Assembly: GCF_040436315.1 (NCBI RefSeq)
Contig: NZ_AP031572.1
Span: 496,001 to 560,000 of the forward strand
DNA from: Synechocystis sp. LKSZ1
GTDB taxonomy: Bacteria; Cyanobacteriota; Cyanobacteriia; Cyanobacteriales; Microcystaceae
Length of the DNA stretch: 64,000 bases
Direction of reading: 5' to 3'
In this document: one piece after another, positions 1 to 8,398 of the stretch
Position numbering within the stretch: the first letter of the stretch is position 1
Layout: every line of letters begins with the position of its first letter
The notes under the pieces: generated by a model
What the model was told of the DNA's origin: nothing
Seen by the model: the letters and a program-made list of their open reading frames with translations, nothing else
Database searches by the model: none
Translations under genes and position numbers: made by a program

Positions 1-719
1 CTGCATACGCTGAATACAACCTGGGGAATTATCAAGAAGCATGCAGACTAATAAAATTAATGGAAGCTAAATTTTCTGATGATCCCAATATCTTGCTACT
101 TCATGGTCATATTCTTGTTGGACTTGAAAAATATGATGAAGCCTACAAAAAATATCGGCTAGTTCTATCTTTGAGCAATCGTCAAGATATATTACTGGCT
201 GCAAGAAAATCAATACAAACAATTGAATCTTTATTGCTTCCAGAAAATAATTCTCAGTCCGTTAACTCCAACCAAGAATCCCAGCTTATTTTAAATAATT
301 ATCAGCAAGGCAGAAAGAATTTTTCTAGGAAAAAAATTGGCAAATTGATTTTAAAAAATACTGATCTTCCCGACATAAATTTTCATTCATCAGATTTAAG
401 CTATTCTGATTTTCAAAATTCTAGATTAATCCAGGCAGTATTTGAGAATGCAATTCTAGTTAATGCTAATTTTGGCAATACTAATTTATTTCAATCTAAT
501 TTTAAAAAAGCAAATCTAGTTAATGCTTCTTTTAAAGGAGCCAATTTACAAGGGGCTGATTTTAGAGGTACTGATGTTACTCATTGTGATTTTACAAATG
601 CGAATCTTAAAGATGCAAATTTGTGTGGTATTGACCTGAGAAAAGCAAGTATTTCTCTTCGTCAATTGGCCATCGCCAAAACAGATTTAAAAACAGAAAT
701 ACCTGATATTTCTTTATAA
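1..719 (+). CDS. TPR / pentapeptide-repeat protein, 5' end outside the window
   Basis: The reading frame is already open at base 3 and continues into the ATG at 60, so the gene almost certainly starts before the window. The first visible residues (AYAEYNLGNYQEA) look like a TPR helix pair, and the next 50 residues continue TPR-like (GLEKYDEAYKKY). A low-complexity linker follows. From about base 360 there are tandem pentapeptide repeats of the A(N/D)Lxx type (for example ANFGNTNLFQSNF and GANLQGADFRGTD), which predict a right-handed quadrilateral beta-helix. TPR plus pentapeptide proteins are common in cyanobacteria and usually have no known function; protein binding is the safest inference. 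The gene is clearly AT-richer than the bulk of the window. Confidence 0.8.
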   Translation, partial: AYAEYNLGNYQEACRLIKLMEAKFSDDPNILLLHGHILVGLEKYDEAYKKYRLVLSLSNRQDILLAARKSIQTIESLLLPENNSQSVNSNQESQLILNNYQQGRKNFSRKKIGKLILKNTDLPDINFHSSDLSYSDFQNSRLIQAVFENAILVNANFGNTNLFQSNFKKANLVNASFKGANLQGADFRGTDVTHCDFTNANLKDANLCGIDLRKASISLRQLAIAKTDLKTEIPDISL

Positions 720-778
720 GGCTTGAGAATATTGTATTGAAAAATTAATAAATAAAATTGATTCCTAACCAACCTAAC

Positions 779-1237
779 ATGAAGCTAAAAACTAAAGGCG
801 TACTCTATGAGACCGATTTTGCCTTGTGGATAGAAGAAACCTTAGCGTTATTAAATGCCCGTAACTTTGCCCAACTGGATCTAGAACATCTGATGGAGGA
901 AATTGAAGCCTTGGGAATCAGCCAACGGAAAGCCGTTGCTAGTTTTCTCGTGCGTCTATTCGAGCATTTACTCAAACGATGCTATGTCAATTTGCCCGAC
1001 TGCTATCGGGGTTGGGAAATCGAAATTCGTAACTTTCGTCGAGAACTGAAACGAGAGTTGAAATACTCCCCCAGTCTCCAACGCTTTATGTTGGACATTT
1101 GGCCCGAATCCTACCAAGAGGCCCTTGGGGCCATGCAAGAAGACTATCCTGAAACGGCTTTTCCCCAAGCTTGTCCCTGGCCCCTCGATAGCGAAGTCCT
1201 ACTGAATCAGGCGTTTTGGCAAGATATTGAGGCCTAA
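779..1237 (+). CDS. DUF29 family protein
   Basis: A 152-residue protein starting at the ATG at 779; a TTG at 758 would add seven residues and has no better support. The N-terminal block YETDFALWIEETLALL, the LDLEHLMEEIEALG segment and the later helix RNFRRELKRELKYSPSL are the conserved pattern of DUF29. This family is abundant in cyanobacteria, occurs in many copies and is often found in variable regions beside mobile elements. No function is known. The protein is soluble, mostly helical and has no signal peptide. It follows the pentapeptide gene by about 60 bases on the same strand, with no obvious shared function. Confidence 0.85.
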   Translation: MKLKTKGVLYETDFALWIEETLALLNARNFAQLDLEHLMEEIEALGISQRKAVASFLVRLFEHLLKRCYVNLPDCYRGWEIEIRNFRRELKRELKYSPSLQRFMLDIWPESYQEALGAMQEDYPETAFPQACPWPLDSEVLLNQAFWQDIEA

Positions 1238-1309
1238 GTAATGGCCCAACCCCCGCCCATCAATGTTACCAGACACGAGGTAAAGCCCTTCTACTAAAAG
1301 AGTAAGTGG

Positions 1310-1334
1310 TAATACCCATATAGTGGTAGTATTA
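1310..1334. repeat. Short inverted repeat TAATAC...GTATTA
   Basis: TAATAC at 1310-1315 and GTATTA at 1329-1334 are perfect inverted copies separated by 13 bases, in an AT-rich gap upstream of the small frame at 1355 and the cyclase gene at 1469. It could be a regulator site or a weak hairpin; nothing else identifies it. Confidence 0.35.
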
Positions 1335-1354
1335 TCTATACAGTGAAGGACAAC

Positions 1355-1447
1355 ATGACAGGCAGCTACATGCTATGGGCTGTTTTCTTTGGAAGCTTTC
1401 TAGGAAGACCATCACAGCGACGATTAGCTTACTCGTATTACCGGTGA
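1355..1447 (+). CDS. Possible 30-residue hydrophobic peptide
   Basis: A short open frame begins at the ATG at 1355, four bases after a purine-rich GAAGGA (1345-1350), and ends at TGA 1445-1447. It would encode a peptide with a hydrophobic centre (MLWAVFFGSFLG) and a basic tail (GRPSQRR), the usual layout of a single-pass micro-protein. Just upstream lie AT-rich promoter-like bases and a perfect inverted repeat. I recognise no family. The frame could easily be chance: it is short, and the 230-base gap could instead be only the leader of the downstream cyclase gene. Confidence 0.25.
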   Translation: MTGSYMLWAVFFGSFLGRPSQRRLAYSYYR

Positions 1448-1468
1448 TACCCCCCTTTTGAATGAGCG

Positions 1469-2788
1469 ATGAATGAAGGTATGGGTTTAGTGGACATTCA
1501 AGCTATCCTTATCCAGCTACTCAAAACTATTGATTGCGTTCTTTGGATTCACGCTTTAGAGCACAATAAATTAATTTATATTAATCCCGCTTATAATCAA
1601 ATTTGGGGTGAATTCTCTGGCAATTATGAAGAGGCTTTTTCGGTTTATCTAGCTTCGATTCATCCTGAAGATCAAGAGAGTGTTATTCGGGTTTTCAATT
1701 CTCCATTTCAGCAAAATTTAACACATTTTGAATATCGAGTTTTTAATCGAGACGGCAATCTACGTTGGATTCAAACAAAACGCTATCCTATTGCCAATGA
1801 GTCAGGGGCAATCGTTCATGTGGTGGATGTTTCTTATGACATAACAGAGAGAAAAAATTCACAAATTTCTTTGGAAAAATTCAGAAAGCTCTTTGAAAAA
1901 CTATTAGAGGCTGTTCCTGTTGGCATTTTTCAAAATGACGCCCAAGGAAACTGTATTTATATTAATCAAAAAACCTGTGAAATTCTTGATATTACTTTGC
2001 AGGAGTGCCTTGGCCAAGGATGGGTACAGCGTGTTCATCCTGATGATTTAGAACAAGTCATCCAATCTTGGAATAAAGCCTTTAGTGAAAAGACATTTTG
2101 GCAGGGAGAATATCGTTTCTTACATCGCAATAGAATTATTGTTTGGGTGATAGCACAATGTGTATTCATTTTCAATGAGGAGGGCGAAAACTTGGGCTCT
2201 ATCGGTTCTTTAACTGATATAACTAACAAAAAAGAATTGGAAAATCAACTAGAAATTGCCAATCGAGAACTCGAAAAATTAGTCAATTTAGATTCACTGA
2301 CAGAGGTTTATAATCGGCGATATTTTAACGAATTTTTGGCGCGAGAATGGGAGCGAGCAAAGAGAGAAAAAAAGCCCTTAAGTCTAATTATGATTGATGT
2401 GGACTGCTTTAAACTTTATAATGATAATTATGGTCATCTTCTAGGCGATCAAGCTCTTCAGTTAGTCGCTAAATCCCTCTCTAAACTAGTGCATCGTCCG
2501 GCAGATTTAGTTGCTCGTTATGGTGGCGAGGAGTTTGCAGTGGTTTTACCCTATACTAATCTGGAGGGAGCCATCCATGTTGCTACCAACATCACTCAAG
2601 AAATTGCTCAACTTGCTATTCCCCATGATTATTCCTACGTTAGTAAATATTTAACACTGAGTATGGGAATTAGTTGCCTTATTCCCAATGCAGAACAATC
2701 GCTGGAAACCTTGATCCATCAAGCAGATTGTGCTCTCTATCAGGCTAAGAGAAAAGGTCGTAATCAAATCCAATGGCATGAGGATTAA
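1469..2788 (+). CDS. PAS-PAS-GGDEF diguanylate cyclase
   Basis: 439 residues. Two PAS/PAC modules occupy about residues 10-128 (ending DVSYDITERK) and 140-255 (ending SLTDITNKKE). A short coiled linker and a GGDEF domain (about 270-437) follow. The active-site GGEEF is at residues 352-356 and the product-inhibition I-site RxxD at R343-D346, so the enzyme should make cyclic-di-GMP from two GTP and be feedback-inhibited. There is no transmembrane segment, so sensing is probably cytoplasmic; no haem or flavin ligand is recognisable by eye. An alternative in-frame ATG lies at 1481. The gene stands alone in an AT-rich part of the window. Confidence 0.9.
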   Translation: MNEGMGLVDIQAILIQLLKTIDCVLWIHALEHNKLIYINPAYNQIWGEFSGNYEEAFSVYLASIHPEDQESVIRVFNSPFQQNLTHFEYRVFNRDGNLRWIQTKRYPIANESGAIVHVVDVSYDITERKNSQISLEKFRKLFEKLLEAVPVGIFQNDAQGNCIYINQKTCEILDITLQECLGQGWVQRVHPDDLEQVIQSWNKAFSEKTFWQGEYRFLHRNRIIVWVIAQCVFIFNEEGENLGSIGSLTDITNKKELENQLEIANRELEKLVNLDSLTEVYNRRYFNEFLAREWERAKREKKPLSLIMIDVDCFKLYNDNYGHLLGDQALQLVAKSLSKLVHRPADLVARYGGEEFAVVLPYTNLEGAIHVATNITQEIAQLAIPHDYSYVSKYLTLSMGISCLIPNAEQSLETLIHQADCALYQAKRKGRNQIQWHED

Positions 2789-2800
2789 TGCCAAGTTGTT

Positions 2801-2914
2801 ATACCAATTCTCCGAATTAGGACTCTAGATCTTTACTCCTCTGCTTCTGGCACCTCCCGTTGTGAAGGGGATAGTGGGGTCTACTTGTGTAGTCGGGCTT
2901 TAGAGATTTGGTAT
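2801..2914. mobile_element. MITE-like element with 12-base terminal inverted repeats
   Basis: ATACCAATTCTC at 2801-2812 and GAGATTTGGTAT at 2903-2914 are inverted copies matching at 11 of 12 positions. They bound a 114-base non-coding segment between the cyclase gene and the coiled-coil gene. Ends of this kind, starting near a TA dinucleotide, resemble non-autonomous IS630/Tc1-type elements in cyanobacteria. No transposase is present, and no second copy was seen in this window. Confidence 0.45.
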
Positions 2915-2983
2915 TAAACACTATACTAGGCATCTTCCCCATCGAAGGAATTGCTTAAGCTTCGAGGCCTAATAATCGACTAA

Positions 2984-3817
2984 TCAATTCTCCTTTGACG
3001 ATGAGATTGATGTTTTGAGCATACTATCACTAAAGCGTTGCATTAAAGTAATAAAGCGCATACTCTGAGAGTCTATAAATTCACCCCAAAACGTACCTTT
3101 CCAAAGCAGTAAAAATGGAAATTGACCACGGGGAGCATCTAAAGATTGAATCAGTTGACTGTAGTTAGACAACCAAGTATTATTCTTGCGCCAACCTAGA
3201 TAATCACCTAGTTGCCGCCATTCTTCTGAATTGAGTTTGGAGCTATTCCCAACTTGATCTAGCACCTGCTTTTGAGCCGAAAAACCAAAATGTCCTTGGC
3301 TAAAGTATAGCCACAATTCATTAATCAGAAATAATGTTTCTACAGGGATTGATTGTAGCTCACTGATTTCTAGATAGGCATTTTTTGCACCACAATCCTT
3401 AAAAATAAGATGAGCCGTTTCTTGATCTGCTTTTTCCCATTCTCTATTATGCAAGGCTTGAATCAGAGGCTTGTACTTTTGAGTTAAAGGATTGATTTCT
3501 GTTTGGCTAGTCCATACCTCAGCTAATTCTTTTGACTGGATAATTATCTCTTTTTTTCTAATTTCTTCTTGATGAGCCTGGTTAGCTTTCTCGATTTTAG
3601 TTTCGTATTGTTTGACTAAATTTTGTTTTTCAAGCTGATGTGAGTTTTGAACGTTTGCTAGTTGCTTATTGAATTTATCTTGTGCCTTTTCAAGTTCGGA
3701 TTTTAGCCTTATTTCGTATTTTGTCTTGAGTGTATTTAATTTTTGATTTTGCCATATCACTAGGATAATTGATGAAATTAGTACTCCCAGTAAAAAGACA
3801 GCGACATATTGAATCAT
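2984..3817 (-). CDS. Membrane-anchored coiled-coil protein, unknown function
   Basis: 277 residues. One N-terminal transmembrane helix (about residues 3-22, VAVFLLGVLISSIILVIW) is followed by a long charged heptad region (about 25-95, rich in K, E and Q), giving a membrane-tethered coiled coil. The C-terminal part (about 100-265) is a compact helical domain with WEKADQETAHL and WRQLGDYLGWRK. That part resembles the GUN4-like fold seen in cyanobacterial proteins, where an all-helical lead is followed by a region with ELWLYFSQGHFGFSAQ. GUN4 domains bind tetrapyrroles and are often fused to kinases or coiled coils; the call rests on the FGFSAQ-like motif and needs a profile search. The gene ends 31 bases downstream of the start of the polyferredoxin fusion gene on the same strand. 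Confidence 0.6.
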   Translation of the reverse strand: MIQYVAVFLLGVLISSIILVIWQNQKLNTLKTKYEIRLKSELEKAQDKFNKQLANVQNSHQLEKQNLVKQYETKIEKANQAHQEEIRKKEIIIQSKELAEVWTSQTEINPLTQKYKPLIQALHNREWEKADQETAHLIFKDCGAKNAYLEISELQSIPVETLFLINELWLYFSQGHFGFSAQKQVLDQVGNSSKLNSEEWRQLGDYLGWRKNNTWLSNYSQLIQSLDAPRGQFPFLLLWKGTFWGEFIDSQSMRFITLMQRFSDSMLKTSISSSKEN

Positions 3818-3848
3818 ATCAGTGTTCCTCTTGTTCGTTTTTCAAAGA

Positions 3849-6026
3849 TTAGAGAATTAAATGCCAAAAGGCCCCAAGAAATAGGCAAATAGTGACGTGT
3901 TGAGGAAGTAAGCGAGTAAAGGATTGCTTGCCTAACTTTTGGGTGATAAACATCGACCAGAGGGCCCCTAGCAATAAAACAACACCTTGAAGAAAAGCAA
4001 TGACCGCTGGATGGGCCATCAGCACTGGCCAACTCTCTCCCGATCCACCAAAGGTATGAATGGCCAAGGGAAGTACTGTACCGGCTTCCCCCAAACCCAG
4101 ACGTAGATAATGGGCCAAATTACCAGCCCAGACCAGGGGCAGATAACCATAGGCCAAATTGACAAAGGAAACCTTAGTGCCGGTGGGACAACGAGGAATC
4201 AAGTAATAGGCTCCCAGGGGAAGCAAAACCGGCAGAGCCAGGGCCAACAGGGCCGCCAACGCATGGGGGCCAAAGGCCTGGAGGTCGAAATCTAGGCCCC
4301 ATTCCCAGCGCAGTTCCGGTAGGCGATGCAGGAAGACATTGCCCAGCAAAAGAAAGAGCAGGGCCACTTCGTAGGCGCGGGGCCGGTGGGTTGTCCAGAG
4401 TTCAATGGCTGGCGGCCGCAGGTTAAATTCCACGGAACGATGGGGACAGGCCTTGAGACAGGTCATGCAGAGGACGCAATCCCGGTTATCTTCCAACTGA
4501 GCCGGATGGGAATAGAGAGGACAACCTAATGTTTCTTGGCCCTCTCCCTTCTGGGGCCCGCCTTTATAGCATTGGTAGGTATTGCATTCCGCGGAACAGG
4601 TTCCCTGCTGGGCCCGCAGTTCCGTGACGGCCAACTTGGCAAACAGGCCATTCATGCCGCCGATAGGACAGAGGTAACGACACCAAAAGCGCCGCTCGAA
4701 CAGGGCCGAAAAAATCATAGCCCCAGCGGTAATCAAGAGCAGTAAACAGGCGGAAAGGTAGGCCGTATCCAGTAAATCCCAAAGTTCTTCCCACAATAAA
4801 ATCAATGCAAACAGGCCAAAGAGAAACCAGCCTCCCCAGGTTTCCGCCGCCTGGCGTGGCCATTTCTTCAGGCCCAGGGGCCTCAGCCAGAGGGCCAATT
4901 TTTGAGTAATTTCGCCGTAGATCATGAAAGGACAAACCGCACACCAAAGCCGGCCCACGACGGGAAAACCCAGCAGAACCAAGGGCCACCACCAGGCCCA
5001 GAAGAGATTCAGCGCAAAATTATCGAGACGGTGTTGGGGCCCAAAAAAAAGAATGGTTACGATAGCCGGAAAGGCCCAGAGGGTAATGCCGTAGTTGAGA
5101 CGGTCGGGCCACCAAGCACTCCGCAGAAAACGTCGCAGGGCCGGGTAGGGATTGAGCAAGTTCCAGCGGAATTGCTGTTTTTTACTCTGGGAGGGCCAGA
5201 GGATTTCTTCCGTGATTTGGCGACTGCCCTGGAGTTGGGTCACGGCCCGTTCCACCAGATTGGATAATTCCCGCAGGTTATTGGGGAAGTCGTAGGCCTG
5301 GAGCTTGCGCAGGGCCTCAGGGGTAATCGGGATCGTCTCTAAACGCTTGGCTCGGCAACTGAGGCTAAGGTAGTAGTGAACGTAATCTTCAATATCGGCT
5401 TTGCGGACGCGCAGAGGCGGGATCTTGATGGTTTGGGGAAAGAGCTTATCCAGGGGCGGAACAATGGTCTCGGCAATGGCAATAATGCGGGCTTGATGGC
5501 TTTGGAGGGGGGGCAAGGCTTCCCCTGGACGACTGAGGGGCCGGTATTGGCCCGTTTGCATCAGGGCCACGATGGCCGGCAAGAGGGGTTCCGGGAGATC
5601 TTGAATATTGTTCAGGAGTAATGTGCCGCGTCCCAGGGCCGCCAATAGGCCTAGACGGCCCCCAGCCCGGCCAAATAGTTCCTTCCCATTGGCCTGGAGG
5701 GTGGCACAGTTGACCTTGACCATGAGTTCGTGACGACAGCTAGAGCCAAAATGAATCAGGGCGGCCATGTTATCTTTTTCCAGGCCTGGTTCGCCAAAGA
5801 GGAGCACTGGAGTGGTACTTTCCGCCGCCGCTTTAATGTCGGCCCTGAGCTTAACCGCGTAGCGACTTTTACCGATAATGCCGCGCTTAACCTTGGGCAC
5901 GAGGTAGGGCCGCAGAATGGCCTGGCGTTCCTGCTCAAAGGAAAGCTGACCGGCGAGCTCCTCCACCTCCTGCACCAAAAATTGTGTCTGTTCCTGCCAC
6001 CAGGCCAAATCATTCATTTCACTCAA
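3849..6026 (-). CDS. Degenerate sigma54-activator-type AAA+ domain fused to a membrane polyferredoxin (NapH/NosR-like)
   Basis: 725 residues. Residues about 45-280 align with the AAA+ domain of NtrC-type activators: an N-terminal IIGKS, the arginine region PPLRVRKADIEDYV and the sensor segment FPNNLRELSNLVERAV. However, the Walker A is GEPGLEKD (residues 78-85) in place of GESGTGKE, the Walker B acidic pair is NN (139-140), and the sigma54-contacting GAFTGA loop is replaced by GRAGGRLG. Residues about 310-725 form a multi-helix membrane part with CxxCP (C362, C365), a second CxxxCP (C449, C453), further cysteines (C477, C481, C486, C502) and a ferredoxin motif CxxCxxCxxxCP (C517, C520, C523, C527). 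The likely role is membrane electron transfer with a non-catalytic regulatory head. The TTG start is favoured by GGAGG nine bases upstream (6036-6040). Confidence 0.85.
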   Translation of the reverse strand: MSEMNDLAWWQEQTQFLVQEVEELAGQLSFEQERQAILRPYLVPKVKRGIIGKSRYAVKLRADIKAAAESTTPVLLFGEPGLEKDNMAALIHFGSSCRHELMVKVNCATLQANGKELFGRAGGRLGLLAALGRGTLLLNNIQDLPEPLLPAIVALMQTGQYRPLSRPGEALPPLQSHQARIIAIAETIVPPLDKLFPQTIKIPPLRVRKADIEDYVHYYLSLSCRAKRLETIPITPEALRKLQAYDFPNNLRELSNLVERAVTQLQGSRQITEEILWPSQSKKQQFRWNLLNPYPALRRFLRSAWWPDRLNYGITLWAFPAIVTILFFGPQHRLDNFALNLFWAWWWPLVLLGFPVVGRLWCAVCPFMIYGEITQKLALWLRPLGLKKWPRQAAETWGGWFLFGLFALILLWEELWDLLDTAYLSACLLLLITAGAMIFSALFERRFWCRYLCPIGGMNGLFAKLAVTELRAQQGTCSAECNTYQCYKGGPQKGEGQETLGCPLYSHPAQLEDNRDCVLCMTCLKACPHRSVEFNLRPPAIELWTTHRPRAYEVALLFLLLGNVFLHRLPELRWEWGLDFDLQAFGPHALAALLALALPVLLPLGAYYLIPRCPTGTKVSFVNLAYGYLPLVWAGNLAHYLRLGLGEAGTVLPLAIHTFGGSGESWPVLMAHPAVIAFLQGVVLLLGALWSMFITQKLGKQSFTRLLPQHVTICLFLGAFWHLIL

Positions 6027-6119
6027 GGATTATTTCCTCCCTACGGGGGTCAATAGGCTTGTCTCGGCTTTTCCAGTATGATCAGAAGATACTTTTGCCC
6101 CATCCTCAAATTTTAGCCG

Positions 6120-7304
6120 GTGCTATCTCCGATCCCTACCCCTAGCGGGCCACTCCAGATCTCCCCAGGGCCGGCGAGCCAGTCTCCTATCCGGTTGTCC
6201 TTGGTGCTACCCACCTTCAATGAAAGTGACAACATCCCCGCTATTGTTCAAATTCTGACTCAACTTCTAGAAGCGCATCTGGGGGAAGCCTACGAATTAA
6301 TCGTGGTGGATGACGATAGTCCTGACCTGACCTGGAAAGTGGCCCTTGGCCTCACCGCCCAATATCCCCATCTCAAGGTCGTTCATCGCGTCGGGGAAAA
6401 GGGCCTCTCAACAGCGGTGATCCGGGGTTGGCAGGCCGCCCAAGGGGAGATCCTGGGGGTCATTGATGCCGATCTCCAGCATCCCCCCGAGGTATTAGTG
6501 GAGTTACTCCAGGCCATGGAACGGGGGGCCGATCTGGCGGTGGCCAGTCGCCATGTCGAAGGGGGCGGGGTGAGTGAATGGAGCCTATTGCGGCGCTTCC
6601 TCTCCCGGGGGGCCCAGATGCTGGGGCTGTTAATTTTACCAGAGGTCATTAGTCGTCTCTCGGATCCCATGAGCGGCTATTTTATGGTGAAACGCTCGGC
6701 CATTGCGGGCAAAACCCTCAGTCCGGTAGGTTATAAAATTTTGATCGAAGTGGCGGCTCGGGGAACAGTACCCTGGCTGGCGGAGGTGGGCTACGTCTTT
6801 CGGGAACGCCAGGCCGGGGAAAGCAAGGTGACCTGGAAGCAATACATTGAATATCTCCAGCATCTCTTGCGCTTGCGCCTGTCTCGCTCCTCCCGTTTTA
6901 TTCGCTTCTGTCTAGTGGGGTTGAGCGGGGTGCTGGTGGATATGCTTTTTCTCTACCTCTTAAGCGATCCCACCATGCTGGGTTGGCGTTTGACCCGCAG
7001 TAAAATTATTGCTTCCGAGTTAGCTATTGTGAATAACTTTTTGTGGAATGACCTCTGGACTTTTGGGGATTTGGCCCAGCGTCAACCGGGGAAACGTCAG
7101 CGCCTGAAACGTTTTATTAAATTCAATCTCATTTGTTTAGCAGGCCTGATCTTAAATGTCCTGTTGCTCAATGTTTTTTATAATCTCCTCGGCTTTAATC
7201 GCTACGTCGCCAATCTGTTAGCCATTTTGTTGGTTACGGTCTGGAATTTCTGGTTCAACCTGAAATTAAGTTGGCGCGTGACGGAAGTGAGTCCCCATCA
7301 ATAA
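6120..7304 (+). CDS. GT2 polyprenyl-phosphate glycosyltransferase with GtrA-like membrane domain
   Basis: 394 residues from a GTG start; the next in-frame ATG falls inside the catalytic domain, so GTG is the best choice although no clear ribosome site precedes it. Residues about 25-250 are a GT-A glycosyltransferase of the dolichol-phosphate-mannose-synthase type: LVLPTFNESDNI, VVDDDSPD and the metal-binding DADLQHPPE. Residues about 260-390 hold four predicted membrane helices of the GtrA/DPMS type (FIRFCLVGLSGVLVDMLFLYLL). Such fusions transfer a hexose from a nucleotide sugar to undecaprenyl phosphate and may flip it, supplying glycan or lipid glycosylation. A second glycosyltransferase gene follows after 21 bases, probably in one operon. 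Confidence 0.85.
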   Translation: MLSPIPTPSGPLQISPGPASQSPIRLSLVLPTFNESDNIPAIVQILTQLLEAHLGEAYELIVVDDDSPDLTWKVALGLTAQYPHLKVVHRVGEKGLSTAVIRGWQAAQGEILGVIDADLQHPPEVLVELLQAMERGADLAVASRHVEGGGVSEWSLLRRFLSRGAQMLGLLILPEVISRLSDPMSGYFMVKRSAIAGKTLSPVGYKILIEVAARGTVPWLAEVGYVFRERQAGESKVTWKQYIEYLQHLLRLRLSRSSRFIRFCLVGLSGVLVDMLFLYLLSDPTMLGWRLTRSKIIASELAIVNNFLWNDLWTFGDLAQRQPGKRQRLKRFIKFNLICLAGLILNVLLLNVFYNLLGFNRYVANLLAILLVTVWNFWFNLKLSWRVTEVSPHQ

Positions 7305-7325
7305 ATTTATCCACAAGTTAGTACG

Positions 7326-8324
7326 ATGAGAAAGCTGTATTTTGCGGTGCCTGGCCTGGGAGGGAAGTTTGCCTGCGGTGGCCTCTGGGCGGAACTAAAA
7401 ACCCTCAAGCTGGCCCAGGCCGTGTGTGAGGCCGAAGTCGTCACCTACCGGCAACGGGAGGCCGGTACCCTCTTCCTGGATGATCTACTGCAAAAACCCT
7501 ATCTGGAAGACTGTATTTTTGTGATCAGTTGGGGGTTCGATATTAATTTTCTGGCCAAGAAATTAGCGGCCTATCCCGTGATCTACCATGCCCACAGTAC
7601 AGGCTATTCCCTACGTTTACCCCCCCAAGTTCCCATTATTACCGTCAGTCGCAATAGCTTGGGGTATTGGGGCCAAAAGTCACCAAATTCCCTAATTTAC
7701 TACTTGCCTAACCATATCTCCGAGGAATTTTATAACCAGCACCAAGAACGGGATATTGATGTCCTGATCCAGGCCCGGAAATCCTCCACCTATCTGCTCC
7801 AGCAATTAATTCCGGCCCTGAAAAGTCAATGTAATCTCGTGCTAGTGGATAGTTACGTTGACGATCTAGCGGCCCTCTTTAATCGGGCCAAGGTCTATCT
7901 CTACGATTCAGCGGAATACTGGGCCCAGCAGGGAGTGAGTGAAGGTTTTGGTCTGCAACCCCTAGAAGCGATGGCCTGCGGCTGTCAGGTATTTTCCAGT
8001 GTCAATGGCGGCCTGTCGGATTTCCTCGATCCTGGTTTTAACTGTTATAAAATTGCGGCGGTGGCCCTGGAATTTGATGTGCAACGGATTCTCCAGACGG
8101 TTCAATCCCCGCCCCAGTACCAACTGGCCGAGGCAATTCTGGCCGACTATCGTCGGGAAGCGATTATCCAGCGTCTGCAATGTATTCTGCAGGAAATTAA
8201 TCTCTTTTTTGACCATCAACGACCAGGTCTAACCCCGATTCCAGGGCTAGATCCAGGACGGCTCTGGCATCTCCGGCTCCAGCAATGTTGGCACAAAGTC
8301 CAACGTAAGCTCCGCCATGCCTAG
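7326..8324 (+). CDS. GT-B glycosyltransferase, GT4-like
   Basis: 332 residues. The N-terminal half is a divergent nucleotide-fold domain with a glycine-rich start (VPGLGGKFACGGLWAEL). The C-terminal half carries the conserved donor-sugar region EGFGLQPLEAMACGCQV followed by NGGLSDFL, the E-x7-E signature of GT4 retaining glycosyltransferases. The protein is shorter than most GT4 enzymes (about 370-400 residues) because its acceptor domain is reduced. It is probably cytoplasmic and cotranscribed with the GT2 gene just upstream, so both may build the same surface glycan. The acceptor and sugar cannot be named from sequence. Confidence 0.8.
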   Translation: MRKLYFAVPGLGGKFACGGLWAELKTLKLAQAVCEAEVVTYRQREAGTLFLDDLLQKPYLEDCIFVISWGFDINFLAKKLAAYPVIYHAHSTGYSLRLPPQVPIITVSRNSLGYWGQKSPNSLIYYLPNHISEEFYNQHQERDIDVLIQARKSSTYLLQQLIPALKSQCNLVLVDSYVDDLAALFNRAKVYLYDSAEYWAQQGVSEGFGLQPLEAMACGCQVFSSVNGGLSDFLDPGFNCYKIAAVALEFDVQRILQTVQSPPQYQLAEAILADYRREAIIQRLQCILQEINLFFDHQRPGLTPIPGLDPGRLWHLRLQQCWHKVQRKLRHA

Positions 8325-8398
8325 GCCAAAGTCCGCGTCACAGAAACTTCATCTCATCGTCATGGCCCTGACAAATCGACTCCCTATATTAAGAAGGT

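Noticed and set aside
3814-4032. 72-residue frame on the minus strand at the end of the polyferredoxin gene
   Set aside because: It lies in another frame of the larger gene, has no family pattern and no ribosome site.
4564-4992. 142-residue minus-strand frame inside the polyferredoxin gene
   Set aside because: Shadow of a GC-rich coding region; low-complexity Gly/Pro/Arg content and no recognisable domain.
3849-6026. Classical sigma54-dependent transcription activator
   Set aside because: Walker A, Walker B and GAFTGA elements are degenerate, there is no helix-turn-helix tail, and the C-terminal half is a membrane protein.
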